Part shown: piece after piece, positions 1 to 11,240 of the stretch
Layout of the letters: each line of letters starts with the position of its first letter
Position numbering within the stretch: position 1 is the first letter of the stretch
Source of the DNA: Ditylenchus dipsaci
Lineage: Eukaryota > Nematoda > Chromadorea > Rhabditida > Anguinidae
Direction: 5' to 3'
Length of the DNA: 64,000 nt
NCBI GenBank assembly: GCA_004194705.1
Contig: SADC01000029.1
Coordinates: forward strand, 124,001 to 188,000
Notes under the pieces: generated by a model
The model's input: only the letters and a program-made list of their open reading frames with translations
Told to the model about the DNA's origin: nothing
The model's database searches: none
Program-made: the position numbers and the translations under genes

Positions 1-339
1 ATCATTGGGTAGCTTCTATCCTCCAATTTTTGTTTGATTGCCACCATTGAGGGAATTCCTTCGGACCTTAGCTCATTTATACTCAATCTTGATTGCTCGA
101 TTTGGTGGACTCGTTTCAAGTGTTGCCAAAAGGTGGAAGTGCTCTTGTCTTTTCGATTCCTCACTGTTCCACAGATTCTGCATTTTCCGCCATTTTCTGT
201 TTCCTCGAAATAATTCCACACTTCTGACGGCATTTTCGACAGGCGAAAGAATACTAGGAATTGCCCTGCAATAACAAGAAATTTAATATCTTATCTTGAG
301 ATTTCAAACACAATGTTACATTTTTAGACGATAGTGCCA

Positions 340-470
340 GATACATTCACCCGCTCTCCCAATAATTTTTACTTAGGCTTAGGCTCGTAGGCTTAGTTAC
401 AAGGCCTGGCCATTACTAACAACGACTTTCGTACAACTTTTTCTCTCTCTTAAAAGTAGTGGTTTTGACA
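340..470. repeat. Remnant of the TTAGGC-containing MITE family
   Basis: CCCAATAATTTTTACTTAGG then CTTAGGCTCGTAGGCTTAG and ACTTTCGTACAACTTTTTC, similar to 34070-34190. Ends decayed. Confidence 0.45.
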
Positions 471-476
471 GCGGCC

Positions 477-745
477 TAAGTTCAAGCACCAAACCACCCC
501 CCCCCCCCCACCCAAAGAGTATTTTTCTCTGAGTCAACTTTCTTCATTTTTCACACCATACTTCAAATTTTTTGCGCTGACAATACCAAGGGTATTTGGC
601 TGCTTCGCGGCCAAATACCAGCACACTCCATTTGCGATGGATTTGGAGTGAAAAAAAAATCAACGGAGCCAAAAAAGGTAGGATTAGAGAAATACTCTTT
701 GGAGGGGGCGGGCACTTGGGCCTTTACGGGTGGTTCTAGGTACTC
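477..745. mobile_element. MITE with CCCAAAGAGTATTTTTCTC arms
   Basis: C15 run and CACCCAAAGAGTATTTTTCT on the left, GAGAAATACTCTTTGGAGGG on the right. Inner hairpin GGTATTTGGCTGCTTCGCGG with GCCAAATACC. Confidence 0.6.
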
Positions 746-1288
746 TGCAAAAATCATTAGGAAGGGGGATGTTTTATGAAACTAGATTTGAACTTTCTTA
801 TGAATGTTAAGAAGAAAAAGTCAAAATGGATACCCAACCAGAAGTTACAAACAAACAATCCCACAGTAAAGTCCTGATAAAACTTCAGCCTCTTGAAGGG
901 TCATGTCCGTGCGTTTTGAAAAGTTAAGGCGGGGTATCAGCGAATTTTTTGAATTGTTCTATTTTCACTTGTTTCGCATCAAATCTAATATTAATGACCT
1001 TATACTACTTTTAAAAAATTAGGCAGAAAAGCGAAAAATCTAGATGAGAACGTATGTAGAAATTCGTCGAGAGAAAAAAACTGCTGGTCCCCTTTTCTCT
1101 TTCTCGCGCACGGGCATGCCTCTTTAAAATTTACTCCCAGATAGGTCAGAAACTTTGCAACCCAATTTTTGAAAGACTCCTTGCCGATATTGTCGCGAAT
1201 GTGGTTTTGTAGAACAAATTTTTCTGAATGATAGTTGATAGCACAATTTTGTTTTGACTATTTGGTGGGTTTCACAATTGCATTTTTG

Positions 1289-1644
1289 CAGGGTGGTCCA
1301 AGAATTTTTAACACTGTAAAACAGCCAGCATTTTTTATAGGCTGAATTTCGAAATTCTGTAAACGCAGATCAGCTCAGTTTGAGCTCCGGTTTCGATTGG
1401 CATAGGATGTCAAAAACATGATTTTTACTTGGTCCTCACTGTGATTTAGGCCTTGCCCATCCAGAGGTAATACATTGACCAGAACCCAAACCACAGGGGG
1501 ACCAACCGAAACCGTATTTTTCGAAAATATATCAATCAAAACCGGAGCTTAAGCTGAGTTGATTTGCGCTCACAGAATTTTGGTGCTGACCTATGAAAAG
1601 AGTTATTCCTGTCAAAAATGTCAGAAATTCATGAATCACCGTGT
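1289..1644. mobile_element. mariner-like MITE CAGGGTG..CCAAGAA
   Basis: Left end CAGGGTGGTCCAAGAATTTT and inverse right end AATTCATGAATCACCGTG. Inner arms GAGCTCCGGTTTCGATTG and CAATCAAAACCGGAGCTTAA. Related ends at 17835-17870 (CTTGAATCACCCTGTACTG) and 57053. Confidence 0.6.
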
Positions 1645-1732
1645 ATAGTGAATAAGTAGCAATAACTTAAAAAGTAGCCGAATTTTTTAATGGGTTTTCA
1701 ACTTAAAATTTTCTTTTGATTTAAAAGTTTTG

Positions 1733-1983
1733 AAAATTCGGCGCTACTAGCGAATACCCCCCCCCAAGCATCCGACCTTTAAAAATTGCTGTAACTACCC
1801 TTGCAAACAACAAGTTTAGGCTTAGCCCTTAGGCTTGGGGTAGGCCAGCGTACGGAAGTTGTGACTAATGAAGAGTTTGCGCACATTTTCCGGGGTCTGG
1901 GACATATATTTGGGTACTTTTTACTAAAGTAAAAAAAGTGAAAATCGTTGGGGGGGGGTATTCGCTAGTAGGGTCGAAAATTC
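1733..1983. mobile_element. Poly-C-ended MITE, copy 1
   Basis: Arms AATTCGGCGCTACTAGCGAA then TACCCCCCCCC, and inverse TTCGCTAGTAGGGTCG. The interior has TAACTACCCTTGCAAACAAC, TAGGCTTAGCCCTTAGGCTT, GGCCAGCGTACGGAAGTTGT and TTCCGGGGTCTGGGACATAT. Confidence 0.75.
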
Positions 1984-2085
1984 TATTCTGAAACTCATCA
2001 GAGAATCTTTGCCTGATTTTCAATATCAAACCCACTGGATTAAAACAGTATTCTGCCCGATGGATTTCACCAGTTGCAAATAAAA

Positions 2086-2435
2086 ACTCAGGGTATCACA
2101 TGGCGTCTAAAATCGGTAAAAACCGCAAATAGGGAGTTTCGTGCCAAGACGAGAATCAAATTTTTTTCATATTTTGGGAATTTTCCTATGAATGCTTCCA
2201 GTTAATCATTGCAACCGCTAAATATATTTATTGCATTCGGCGAATTCTTTTTACCGGCCATCTTTAAAGCGTAAATACTCAGTAGCAACACTATAAATTA
2301 CTATGTAACGGATGCAATGTTTAACTAGAAGCAGTTGTAGGAAAATTTCCAAACTGTGAAAAAATTTGAATTTCGGTCTTGGCACAAAACTCCCTATTTC
2401 CGATTTTTAACGATATGACACGCTGTGATCCAGTC
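2086..2435. mobile_element. Palindromic MITE
   Basis: Arms GGTATCACATGGCGTCTAAA, then ATAGGGAGTTTCGTGCCAAG, and their inverses near 2370-2435. The inner arms diverge more. Confidence 0.55.
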
Positions 2436-3235
2436 TAACTTCACCCGTTTTTCAAATCGTGGTGACGTTCTATCGCTTTTTTCGCACTGCGGATCTTATT
2501 TGCAAAACTCTAGTCATTTTTAGAAACTGCCGATAAAATTATAATCCTCAGCACCAGAGAACCACTAAACTATCGAAGTAATTGTCAGTGAAAGCTTTTC
2601 GTTCTACCTACTCAGAAGTTGTTGTTAACTAATTTACTGCCAACTATTAAAAATCAAAGCCTAATAAAAATCCTAAAAAAAATCAAGCCAACGATAAAGG
2701 TGGTCCGGGAGGATGTTGTTGTACCGCTGCTGTTTGGCCAAACCAGCTATATGTGTATAGAGGGAGAGAGTATATGTGTATATGCTGCTGCTGCTGGTTG
2801 GCGGTTTAGAAAGCAAGCAGCACTAGAGAGCAGTGGTGACGGAGTGAGTGGGGACAAAGAAGGAAAAACCCTCCTCCCTCCTGCATTTAGGCTTAGATAT
2901 ATGTATGTACATATGCACACCCATCATCCTCCTATCCATTCACCTACCCCCTCCCATCCGTCAATCCAATCCCTCACACCGCTGTTGTCGCCAAGTGCTG
3001 CTCTTAACGAGGAGGATAGGTTGACTAAGGCAGTCAGGCAGGCACTGATTAGATAGAGAAGCAGACAGGATCGATAAGAGGTGCGGGGAGGGCAGTGCGA
3101 AAAAAACCGCCACATATTCTATTTTTTAGTCTAGAATGGTTTTTAAATAAATACAAAAAATATTTTAAGAAAAAATTGTTTATGATCCAAGATACTAAAG
3201 TGAAATGTATATTAAATCCCAAAATATTAAGCCCG

Positions 3236-3625
3236 TTTCCAATGGCTGAGAGTAAATCTCATGTTTTTTTTTAACGCGGGAAGGGCTGTAAACTTTTTTT
3301 GTTCATAAAAAAATTTTCTATTGGTGTCATTTTGTAGCTGAGATTCAGGGCTACACGATGATATTTTTTTCAGCTACAAATCTCTTGAAAAACTTTAAAA
3401 AATGCGTTTACTCTCACCCTGCCTTTCACTCTACCTTTCAGTCGTTAGAGTGAGAGTATCGCATTTCTATCGATCTATTATTTGTGCCTGTAATTTTTTT
3501 TTATTGGGTAGCCCGGAATCTTGGCCACAAATGTGATCAAAAGTTATAGAAAGTTCAAAAAGTTTGACAAAAAAAGAAACATCCATTCTTGCGTTAAAAA
3601 CATGAGATTTATTCTGATTCATTGG
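3236..3625. mobile_element. Palindromic MITE with AATGGCTGAGAGTAAATC arms
   Basis: CCAATGGCTGAGAGTAAATC and CATGTTTTT on the left; AAAAACATGAGATTTATTCT and GATTCATTGG on the right. Confidence 0.55.
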
Positions 3626-3755
3626 ACATAAAGCTTTATGATACCAAAAAGATCAAGAAATATCGTATTTCCTCTAGCACCCCCTACTTTTTTACTAGGA
3701 TTTCAGAGTTAAGGCCATTTTCGATTGACAATTTTCCAATTTCTGAGAGTTTGAC

Positions 3756-4420
3756 GGGCAAAACTTTTTTTTGTCACAGATTCACTTCTTTTTGTCACAG
3801 ATTCACTTTTTTTTGTCACAGATTTGATTTGTCACAGATTCACTTTTTTTTGTCACAGATTCACTTTTTTCTGTCACAGATTTCCTCTTTTCTGTCACAG
3901 ATTTAGCTCAAACCACAGGGGGACCAAGCACTTACAAAATTGGTCAAAAAATTTTCTCTCATAACAGCCTGAAAGTTTTTCTATAACGTTTCTATCATGT
4001 TTTAAGCATTTTCGCCAAAAATTATTTTTTCCGCAAAAATTTTTGCCTTGGGGGACCAAGGTCCCATTTCAGGCTCCTGAAAACTTTGGACTACCTTGGT
4101 CCCCAAGGCAAAAATTTTTGCGGAAAAATAATTTTTGGCGAAAATGCTTAAAACATGATAAAAACGTTATAGAAAAACTTCAGGCTGTTATGAGAGAAAA
4201 TTTGTTTGACCAATTTTGTAAGTGCTTGGTCCCCCCCTGTGGTTTGAGCTAAATCTGTGACAGAAAAGAGGAAATCTGTGACAGAAAAAAGTGAATCTGT
4301 GACAAAAAAAAGTGAATCTGTGACAGAAAAAAGTGAATCTGTGACAAATCAAATCTGTGACAAAAAAAAGTGAATCTGTGACAAAAAGAAGTGAATCTGT
4401 GACAAAAAAAAGTATTGCCC
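3756..4420. mobile_element. Foldback MULE-like element with CTGTGACA tandem ends
   Basis: A 665-bp near-perfect palindrome flanked by the exact 9-bp duplication GAGTTTGAC (3747-3755 and 4421-4429). Termini GGGCAAAAC and GGGCAATAC. Each arm starts with about seven to eight units of GTCACAGATTCACTTTTTTT. The inner arms carry AAACCACAGGGGGACCAAG and a central CTTGGTCCCCAAGG hairpin. A related locus without the insertion is at 9765-9840. No coding content. Confidence 0.9.
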
Positions 4421-4429
4421 GAGTTTGAC

Positions 4430-5117
4430 TAATAGCGCGGCATGCCGCTCTATTAGATTTAAATAAGGCCAACCGATATTCGGCCGGATGCTTGCATATT
4501 CAAGCCTAGTATACAAAAATTCATAAATAATGTACGCAGCTGGATTATTTGATAGGTTTCAAATTGTTAAATTTGTTTTATGCCAATTCAGTTCCCAAAC
4601 ATTAATCATTATAAATTTAAATTTTTAAAAGCCATCAGAGAGTCAAGCCAAATAGTTATTTTCGTCAGAAATTAGTCTCTGTTAAATAGAATACGCATGA
4701 GCCGAGCATTTTTAATACAATTTCATTCCCAGTTAAATTGATGATTGGTGCCGAAGTATACCTGCGTTTCACTATTTATCTTCCTGAATATGGCCCACGT
4801 CTCACCTGTCCATCATGGTTGTAGAAATATCGTGATTACGGTTAGCAGGACCACCTTTTAGAGAGAAAAGAAAGCGGATACAGGTATATTTTGGCACCGG
4901 ATTGTACAGTAGCACCTGAAGCGTAGTTAGATTTCCCATATTCACTTCATTGATTTACATGCAGCATTTCAACCACCCTTAGAGATTGTTGTTTATACCA
5001 AACTTGATATTTACACCAAACACAATCGGCCGCCGTAAATCAGTGACACGTTCTTGGAGACAGTGATTAGAAGATAAAAATTGGAGCAATTATCTTGCTA
5101 CTACCCCTCGGACGATA
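4430..5117. other. Unassigned AT-rich DNA
   Basis: Begins with the palindrome GCGGCATGCCGC. No gene, strong repeat or RNA seen. Confidence 0.5.
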
Positions 5118-5125
5118 GAAACTAC

Positions 5126-5541
5126 GGCTCTATCCTAGAAGAGGACACTTTTTTCGCCTTGGTCCCCCTGTTGTTTTTTCGTCATTTTGCCTTTGTTTCC
5201 ATTTTATTCTTTCGTCATTTTGTTGTCGTTCCAAAAAATTGCTGTAACTACCCTTGCAAACAACAGTTTAGGCTTAGCCCTTAGGCTTCGGGGTAGCCAG
5301 CGTACGGAAGCTGTGACTAATGAAGTGTGCGCAAACTCTTCATTAGTCACAACTTCCGTACTCTGACCTACCCCGAAGCCTAAGGGCTAAGCCTAAACTT
5401 GTTGTTTGCAAGGGTAGTTACAGCAATTTTTTGGAACGACAACAAAATGACGAAAGAATAAAAATGGAAACAAAGGCAAAATGACGAAAAAACAACAGGG
5501 GGACCAAGGCGAAAAAAAGCGTCCTCTTCTAGGATAGAGCC
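5126..5541. mobile_element. Foldback element GGCTCTATCC with GGGGGACCAAGGC arms
   Basis: 416-bp palindrome with flanking 8-bp duplication GAAACTAC (5118-5125 and 5542-5549). Each arm carries GCCTTGGTCCCCCTGTTG, then TTTCGTCATTTTG, then the TAACTACCCTTGCAAACAAC and TAGGCTTAGCCCTTAGGCTT block also found in the MITEs at 1.7 and 31.5 kb. The centre is at about 5330. Confidence 0.8.
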
Positions 5542-6250
5542 GAAACTACTGTAGTGAGTAAAGTTGACCGAAAAACAACACATCTAAAAATTCACGATGA
5601 ACTTAAGTCGGCTTTTTGACGAACTAGTGACACCCCTAATGAAAACTAGTATCAACCACGAATAACTTTATTTAACCGAATGCTTATACACAATAATAAT
5701 AAAGCTGGAAAAACTGTAAAGTAGTTGTAATAATTCTTGGGTCCTTCAGAACTGGCTAGTCAGACGGGGAGACACGGACATTTCACCCCCAGGACATTTC
5801 ACCGTCGGGGACACCTTATTTTTTCCCTTCAAATTCTCCTGGAAGTTCATTCACCTTCTGAGCATACATTCTTGTGCGTGGACAGGCAAGCCGAAGAAAA
5901 GAAGCAGAAGAAACGTATAGATCACGAAAATAACATAGTACCATCTCATCAAATTTAGACAGACACCGAATCTAACAATTTCGGCGTTTTTCAGCAAACT
6001 AGTTTTATCAATCTGGTGCGAAAAAAATTTTTTTTGTTTAGTCAGTGGTTTTTTGAAAAAATTCAAAACTTTTGTTACTAGCACCTGTGACTCGCAATGG
6101 CTAGGTAAAAAGTTATTTGAAAGTAAAAAATTTATTTGCTAAACGGGAAAGTAATAGATTGTGCCATTTTAGTTTGTGTGTGTCAATTGAATTCCTTTCA
6201 GTTTGTGCCACTGCAGTTTGTGCTTATTTCTAATTGTGCTATTCCAAATA

Positions 6251-6911
6251 CAGTCAACTCTCGCTATAATATACACTCGCTATAGTATACATCTCGGTAT
6301 AATATACACCTGAGCGGTATTTGGTTGGCCAGCAAAGAAAGTCAAGAAAGTATACTCTCGCTATAGTATACACCTCGCTATAGTATACACTTCAGAAGTT
6401 ACACTCTCCTTTATTTTACTCTTGCTATAATATACACTTGAGAAAACAACGATTTTGTCCTGACAAGAAAAAAATGACAGACAAATATTAACTGTTTTTT
6501 GTGTCAATTTGATTGGATGAGGCCTTTTATCAGCAGCGCAAAGAAAAGCAAAGTGAACTAACATATTTCTTTCGGTTAGTCATTGAATTTTTATGATGGA
6601 TTCAATATGATTTGCTGTTACACTCGATATAATACACATACAGTCTACTCTCGTTAAACTGGCACTCCAATAAACTGGCACCCTCGATAAACTGGCACTT
6701 TGAAAAAGCCCTATTTGGCTGGCCGACAGAGAAATTAGGCAAAGTAACATCCCACTAAACTGGCACCCCGATAAACTGGCACCCCAGACTGGTCCCCAGG
6801 GGTGCCAGTTTATCGAGAGTAGACTGTATGCATATAGTTTGGTTTTTTACTCTCGCTATCATATACACCTACACCGGTCACGAGGGTGTATATTATAGCG
6901 AGAGTTGGCTG
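6251..6911. mobile_element. pogo/Tigger-type MITE, TA-flanked
   Basis: Begins CAGTCAACTCTCGCTATAAT and ends with the inverse TATAGCGAGAGTTGGCTG, flanked by TA on both sides. The sub-terminal sequence repeats the CTCGCTATAGTATACAC unit five to six times. CAGTC-type ends with TA duplication are typical of pogo/Tigger elements. Non-coding; interrupted at 6641-6826. Confidence 0.8.
6641..6826. mobile_element. pogo-type MITE nested within 6251-6911
   Basis: 186 bp, TA-flanked. Starts CAGTCTACTCTCGTTAAACT and ends with the inverse TATCGAGAGTAGACTG. Contains several TAAACTGGCACCC units, so its ends too are built from sub-terminal repeats. Confidence 0.85.
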
Positions 6912-7184
6912 TAGTGCCAAATAGATTTTGTGCCAAGACTTCGGATGATTTTCCCTTCAAATATATTGACACTATTTGAATTGGTAAAATTCAAAAAGGG
7001 CACAAACTAAAGGGGCACAAACTAAAAAGGCAGATTCTATTCCTTCCCCAGTGGTTTTAAATTTTTTTTTCAAAATAAAAAAGCCAGCTTTTTCATGAAA
7101 TAGGGGTCGAGAATCACGAAGATGAGGTTATCCCTCCATCAGAGCACTATCCGTGGGGGAATACGTCAGTGCAACCACTTTCAT

Positions 7185-7441
7185 GGCTCTATTAGACTTT
7201 AGGGGGCAACATTTTTTGCCTTGGTCCCCCTGTTGTTTTTTTGATGAAAACAGCTTGGTCCCCCCTGTTCATTATGGTTACTGTAACACTGTGATTATGG
7301 TGATCAGGTTGATTATGGTTAACATGATCACCTTGACCATGATCACCTTCAAAACAACACGGGGGACCAAGGTATTTTTTAACAAAAAAACAACAGGGGG
7401 ACCAAGGCAAAAAATGTTGCCCCCTAAAGTCTAATAGGGCC
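7185..7441. mobile_element. Foldback element GGCTCTATTAGAC with GGGGGACCAAGGC arms
   Basis: 257 bp; arms GGCTCTATTAGACTTTAGGG and its complement, then TTGCCTTGGTCCCCCTGTTG in both arms. The centre is rich in ATGGT / TGATCA repeats (7275-7345). The flanks CACTTTCAT and GTGGTTCAT share only TTCAT, so the target duplication is decayed or absent. Confidence 0.7.
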
Positions 7442-7545
7442 GTGGTTCATTACTTCGTGACCATCGTGGGCGTCCTCTGGTTCAGACTCCAAAGGCTGAG
7501 CAGCACTTTCGCTTAGTTGGACTCAGAATTTCATGCTGAACCGAT

Positions 7546-8422
7546 GGTGTTTTTAGGGTTTGAAATTTTCGTCAAAAATTTTCGCTAGACCCTTCTGAAA
7601 ATTTGAAGATTTTTCGACTTTTATCGTGGCACGAAGGTACGATGAATGGTTATTACTTTTATATACTGCACTTTTTTACAAGCTGTAAACTGCATCATGT
7701 AGAAGAGATCCAGGGCTATCTTTTAATCAGTGATTTGCCTGTACGTCATGAAAAATAACTGCCGTAAAATTCAAAAGATTGTAATGTCAACCATTTGATA
7801 AGGACTCATCTTCAAATAGCTATAACTTTTCTCACAATAGACTAAGTCAGTGTTAACATTGTATCGTTTCGTGAATAATTTTGTGGACGTTCGAAATCTG
7901 CAAAGAAAATTATCAACATATATTTCCTTGCAGAGTTATGGCTTCTGTAAGTTCGGTCATTATAATTTGCCTTTGCTGCAATGCAAACTAACAATTAGTG
8001 AAATTAAACAGCGGATTCGTTTTCAGCGTGGTTGATTTACTTGAAAACAGCTCTTTTAATCTGTAGCTCATTGCCCAATTTAAAATTCCTCTCGAGACAA
8101 AAACTATTTGGATGTTGAATTTTCTTAAAGTTACGTCCGCAATGTAAACACTGACTTAGTTTATTGTAAGAAAAGTTACATTACAATCTTTTGAATTTTA
8201 CAGCAGCTATTTTTTATGACATACAGGCAAATCACTGATTAAAAAATAGCCCTGGATCTCGTCTACAAAATGCAGTTCACAGCTTGAAAAAAAGTTCAGT
8301 ATACAAAAAGTTATAACCATTCATCGTACTTTCGTGTCAAGATAAAAGTCGAAAAATCTTCAAATTTTCAGGAGGGTCTAGCGAAATTTTTTTGACGAAA
8401 ATTTCAAAACCCTAAAAACACC
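7546..8422. mobile_element. Large foldback element GGTGTTTTTAGGG
   Basis: 877 bp, terminal GGTGTTTTTAGGGTTTGAAA and inverse, with arms of about 270 bp each (CATTCATCGTAC, ATCCAGGGCTAT, GGCAAATCACTGATT). A second inner pair is ACTAAGTCAGTGTT and its inverse. No clear target duplication. Confidence 0.75.
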
Positions 8423-8599
8423 AGTACTATTGCCGTTTACACCCCCACCACAATTTTTTTTAAAAGTGTTTTAAAACACCCTATATTGATCTAAAGTGAC
8501 CTCAGAAGTTCAAAAAAACATTATTTTTAAGTTTTGGTAAAAAAATTGTGTTTTGTACACTTTGAAATTTTGACTTTTTACCTGTTTTATCATGTTTTA

Positions 8600-8722
8600 G
8601 TCACTGGAGATGGGCAAAAACAGTCTCTAAATGCATTTTGTTCAAGAATCTTGCTCGGAATTATGTCTAAGGTGAGTGCGCGCATCTCTAACCAACCAAG
8701 CCCCTTGCGCCCCCTTCGGGGA
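8600..8722. repeat. GC-rich hairpin family, half copy
   Basis: GGGCAAAAACAGTCTCTAAA, TGTCTAAGGTGAGTGCGCGC and CAAGCCCCTTGCGCCCCCTT, truncated at the loop. Confidence 0.7.
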
Positions 8723-8784
8723 ACCTACGCATGAAATCATACGGGATGGGCACTACAGTTCCTTACCGATTCAGCACAACCATG

Positions 8785-9490
8785 AATCATTAAGTGAAAA
8801 CAACCATGATTTTATTTATAAATACGATGTTTTTGTATGAGTTGCAAAGCTACCCAAAATTTAAAGCTTTGAAATTTTCAATTTTGACCAAAATAAAAGT
8901 TTTAAAAGCTCAAAAGGCAAAGCAAGCTTAAAGTCCGCATTACGGATACTCATTGCGAATACTTCCATGTATACACGGAAACAAATTTTATTGTTGTCAC
9001 TTTACTGTGCTTTGAAGTGCGGATGCGTACGAAACACGAATCATTATGTACGTAGGGCTATAGATAAGTTTTACCAAATTTGGGATTAATTTAAGGGTTT
9101 TAAAATGGACAACCCATTTATTTGTATGAACTTTTTTTTTTGCCTGTTTTTTCCAGACGAATTGTAAACAAAACCGTGCCCGGAGAATGCGAAAAAGGGC
9201 ACAGTTTTATTGAATTTAGCCTATGTCGGCATAGTTTGGCGACCGTAACATGGTGAGTTTCACTAACTTTTTCAAAATCATTAAGTGAAAGCCATCATTA
9301 GATATCTGTCAAGTCTTTATATAAACCTTTTTGCAAGCTATCAATAATTATTGGGTATTTGTATGGCTTATCATCCTTTTTTGTCTTATTGTGTGCGCTG
9401 CAAAGCAAGGCAAAATTCTCTTTATTGAAGTTATAAATTTTGACCAAAATGAAAGTTTTAGAAAATAAAAATGAAAAGCAAGCTTAAAGT
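8785..9490. repeat. Diverged direct repeats
   Basis: 8785-8935 and 9278-9490 share TCATTAAGTGAAA, ATTTTGACCAAAAT.AAAGTT and AAGCAAGCTTAAAGT. GC is slightly higher between 8940 and 9060. No gene seen. Confidence 0.5.
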
Positions 9491-9544
9491 GTACGACCTC
9501 CTCCAAGACATCACTGACTCCATTTATTGGCACGATTTGAAAGG

Positions 9545-9640
9545 GCAGAGACTGAGGGGGCGAAAACTGCAGTGGCACAAACTGAATTTGCACAAACTAA
9601 AAAGACACATTATACTCCTTCCTGCCGTACGTATGTTTTT
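9545..9640. repeat. Solitary arm of GCACAAACTGA tandem type
   Basis: Four to five units (AGTGGCACAAACTGAATTTG, CACAAACTAAAAAGACACAT) with ATACTCCTTCC, matching the right end of the element at 7046. Confidence 0.55.
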
Positions 9641-9764
9641 TCTCGCCATCAAAATTAGACAAAGTGACATTTGAGCTATCGATTTCCTTATTGCCGTATA
9701 TCTTCTAATAAAGCGGCAAGCTGTATCAGAACGTTACCCTTCTATTTTTGACTACGATATCAGA

Positions 9765-9840
9765 GTTAAGGCTATTTTCGATTGACAATTTCCCAATTTT
9801 CGGGAGTTTAAAATAGAGCGGCATGCCGCTCTATTAGAAA
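9765..9840. other. Empty-site paralogue of the insertion at 3756-4420
   Basis: GAGTTAAGGCTATTTTCGAT, TGACAATTTCCCAATTTTCG, GGAGTTTAAAATAGAGCGGC and ATGCCGCTCTATTAG run without interruption. At 3700-3755 plus 4421-4457 the same sequence is split by the foldback element. Confidence 0.85.
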
Positions 9841-10779
9841 AAATACTTTATATCACTTTTTCATTTTGTTCTTCTGTTTTTTTGCTGAAAGAACATGCAT
9901 TTCTGGCCAAATGTAGTCTAATTCGATTGTTTATACAACGGGAAACAGAAATAAAATGAAAGATATAAAAGAACTCGGCGGCACAATTGTCGTTTTGGCA
10001 AATGTCGCACATGTCGTTTTTTGGCAAATAACTTTTGACGCGAAAATCACCTAGCCCCGCCATACTTTCAGTCCTTGATTGGCAGTAATTACCAATAAGA
10101 CTGGCATACTATAATGGATCGACTAAGTGATGGTTTCATAACACACAAACCTCCTTACTTTCCACTAGCGGCTGCTCAGACATTCCTTTAAAAATTTTTA
10201 GCACAAAAATTGTTCTGCAGAATGGTTAAAAGGCGATTCTCGAAAGGTCAAATGATATAAGGACAAGTCAAAAACTTCATAACTTTTTGTCCAAAGGTTA
10301 CAACATCGTAATTTTTATGACATTGTCTTTATGGCCTCACAAATGGAGACCTTGTAGCTTTTTGAAAAACACAAAGAAACTTTTCATTTAATATATCAGT
10401 CAAAAACAGATTGGATTTTATTGAATCCAAATTACCATTGAATATAATTTTATCGTAACCCTTATCATTGAACCGGAGATACAGCCATGAGCTCAACATA
10501 AATTACCCAGCAAAATTATACAGTAATGGAACTCTCGTTGCATTATTTTATCTGGTTTTCTTGTTGGCACTTTAAAGTACATTTTAGATATTGTAGCGAA
10601 ATCGAGTGTTAAAAAAGACAACAGTTTGCTCAATCATCGTATTAGCAGACCATTTTGCTTTTAATATCATTGATTTAATGTTTTTCGATTTTTTGAAAAA
10701 AATTTCTGCCAAGCATTGTTTATTTTTTGCATTTGTCATTTTAGTTCAATTCAGCCAATCGTGGTCAGTTGATGCTTGA
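9841..10779. other. Unassigned AT-rich DNA
   Basis: No open frame of note and no recognised repeat. Confidence 0.5.
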
Positions 10780-11240
10780 TCAGTCGACTTTTTACAGCCA
10801 AAAAATGAGTGTGCGCTTCGCTGGAAATGGGAACGAACGGTGATCAGTCTAGCCAAACCACTATAGGAACTGTTCCTCCAAACCTCATGAGACATATCTT
10901 TTGGAATGGCCGTGTCTCCTCCAACTCAGTTGGCCCAAGCTTTTATTGAGTGCATCGTTGGTGCAGTTAATGCACTCCCTCCGCCGGCCTTTTTAGGTCC
11001 AGTCAGACTTTTTCAATCCAACCGGTCCTTTCCCATTGGCCAAACACCTTAATAGCTGGTATTCGACGCGGGTATAAGCAGGCCACTGATTAGCGGCCTG
11101 CTCGTTTTAGGGCTTTTGAGTTATATCTCAACTTGCCTTTTTGTCCCGAGTGATGGCCTCGTCCTTTTTCCTCCACACACACCCACTTAGCAACCCAAAA
11201 TTTTGGGCGGTATATATGCTGCAGTGGCTCGCAAGATCTA
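10780..11240. other. GC-richer unique stretch, possible structured RNA
   Basis: Unlike its surroundings it has moderate GC and no long inverted repeat. Consecutive short hairpins are visible: GGAACTGTTCC (10867), CCAACTCAGTTGG (10919-10931), GAGTGCAT..ATGCACTC (10949-10978), GGCCACTGATTAGCGGCC (11082-11099). No long open frame. I could not match it to tRNA, rRNA or spliceosomal RNAs. Could be an unknown RNA gene or regulatory DNA. Confidence 0.25.

Larger units (their letters stand above)
6146..7046. mobile_element. Host element with AGTTTGTGCC tandem ends, carrying nested insertions
   Basis: The left end (6146-6235) and the inverse right end (7000-7046) share GGAA.G.AATAGA followed by two to three TTTAGTTTGTGCC units. 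The interior is largely a pogo-type MITE (6251-6911) that itself holds another (6641-6826), making a three-level nest. A decayed end of the same family lies at 9545-9640. Confidence 0.6.

Noticed and set aside
2619..3056. 145-codon open frame
   Set aside because: Low-complexity CTGCTG, TATATG and CCTCC-rich stretches; no protein-like segment and no splice logic. Likely chance.
10800..10850. Resemblance to U6 snRNA (TGCGCTTCG, AATGGGAACGA)
   Set aside because: Only two short matches; the AC(A)GAGA and catalytic stem sequences are missing.
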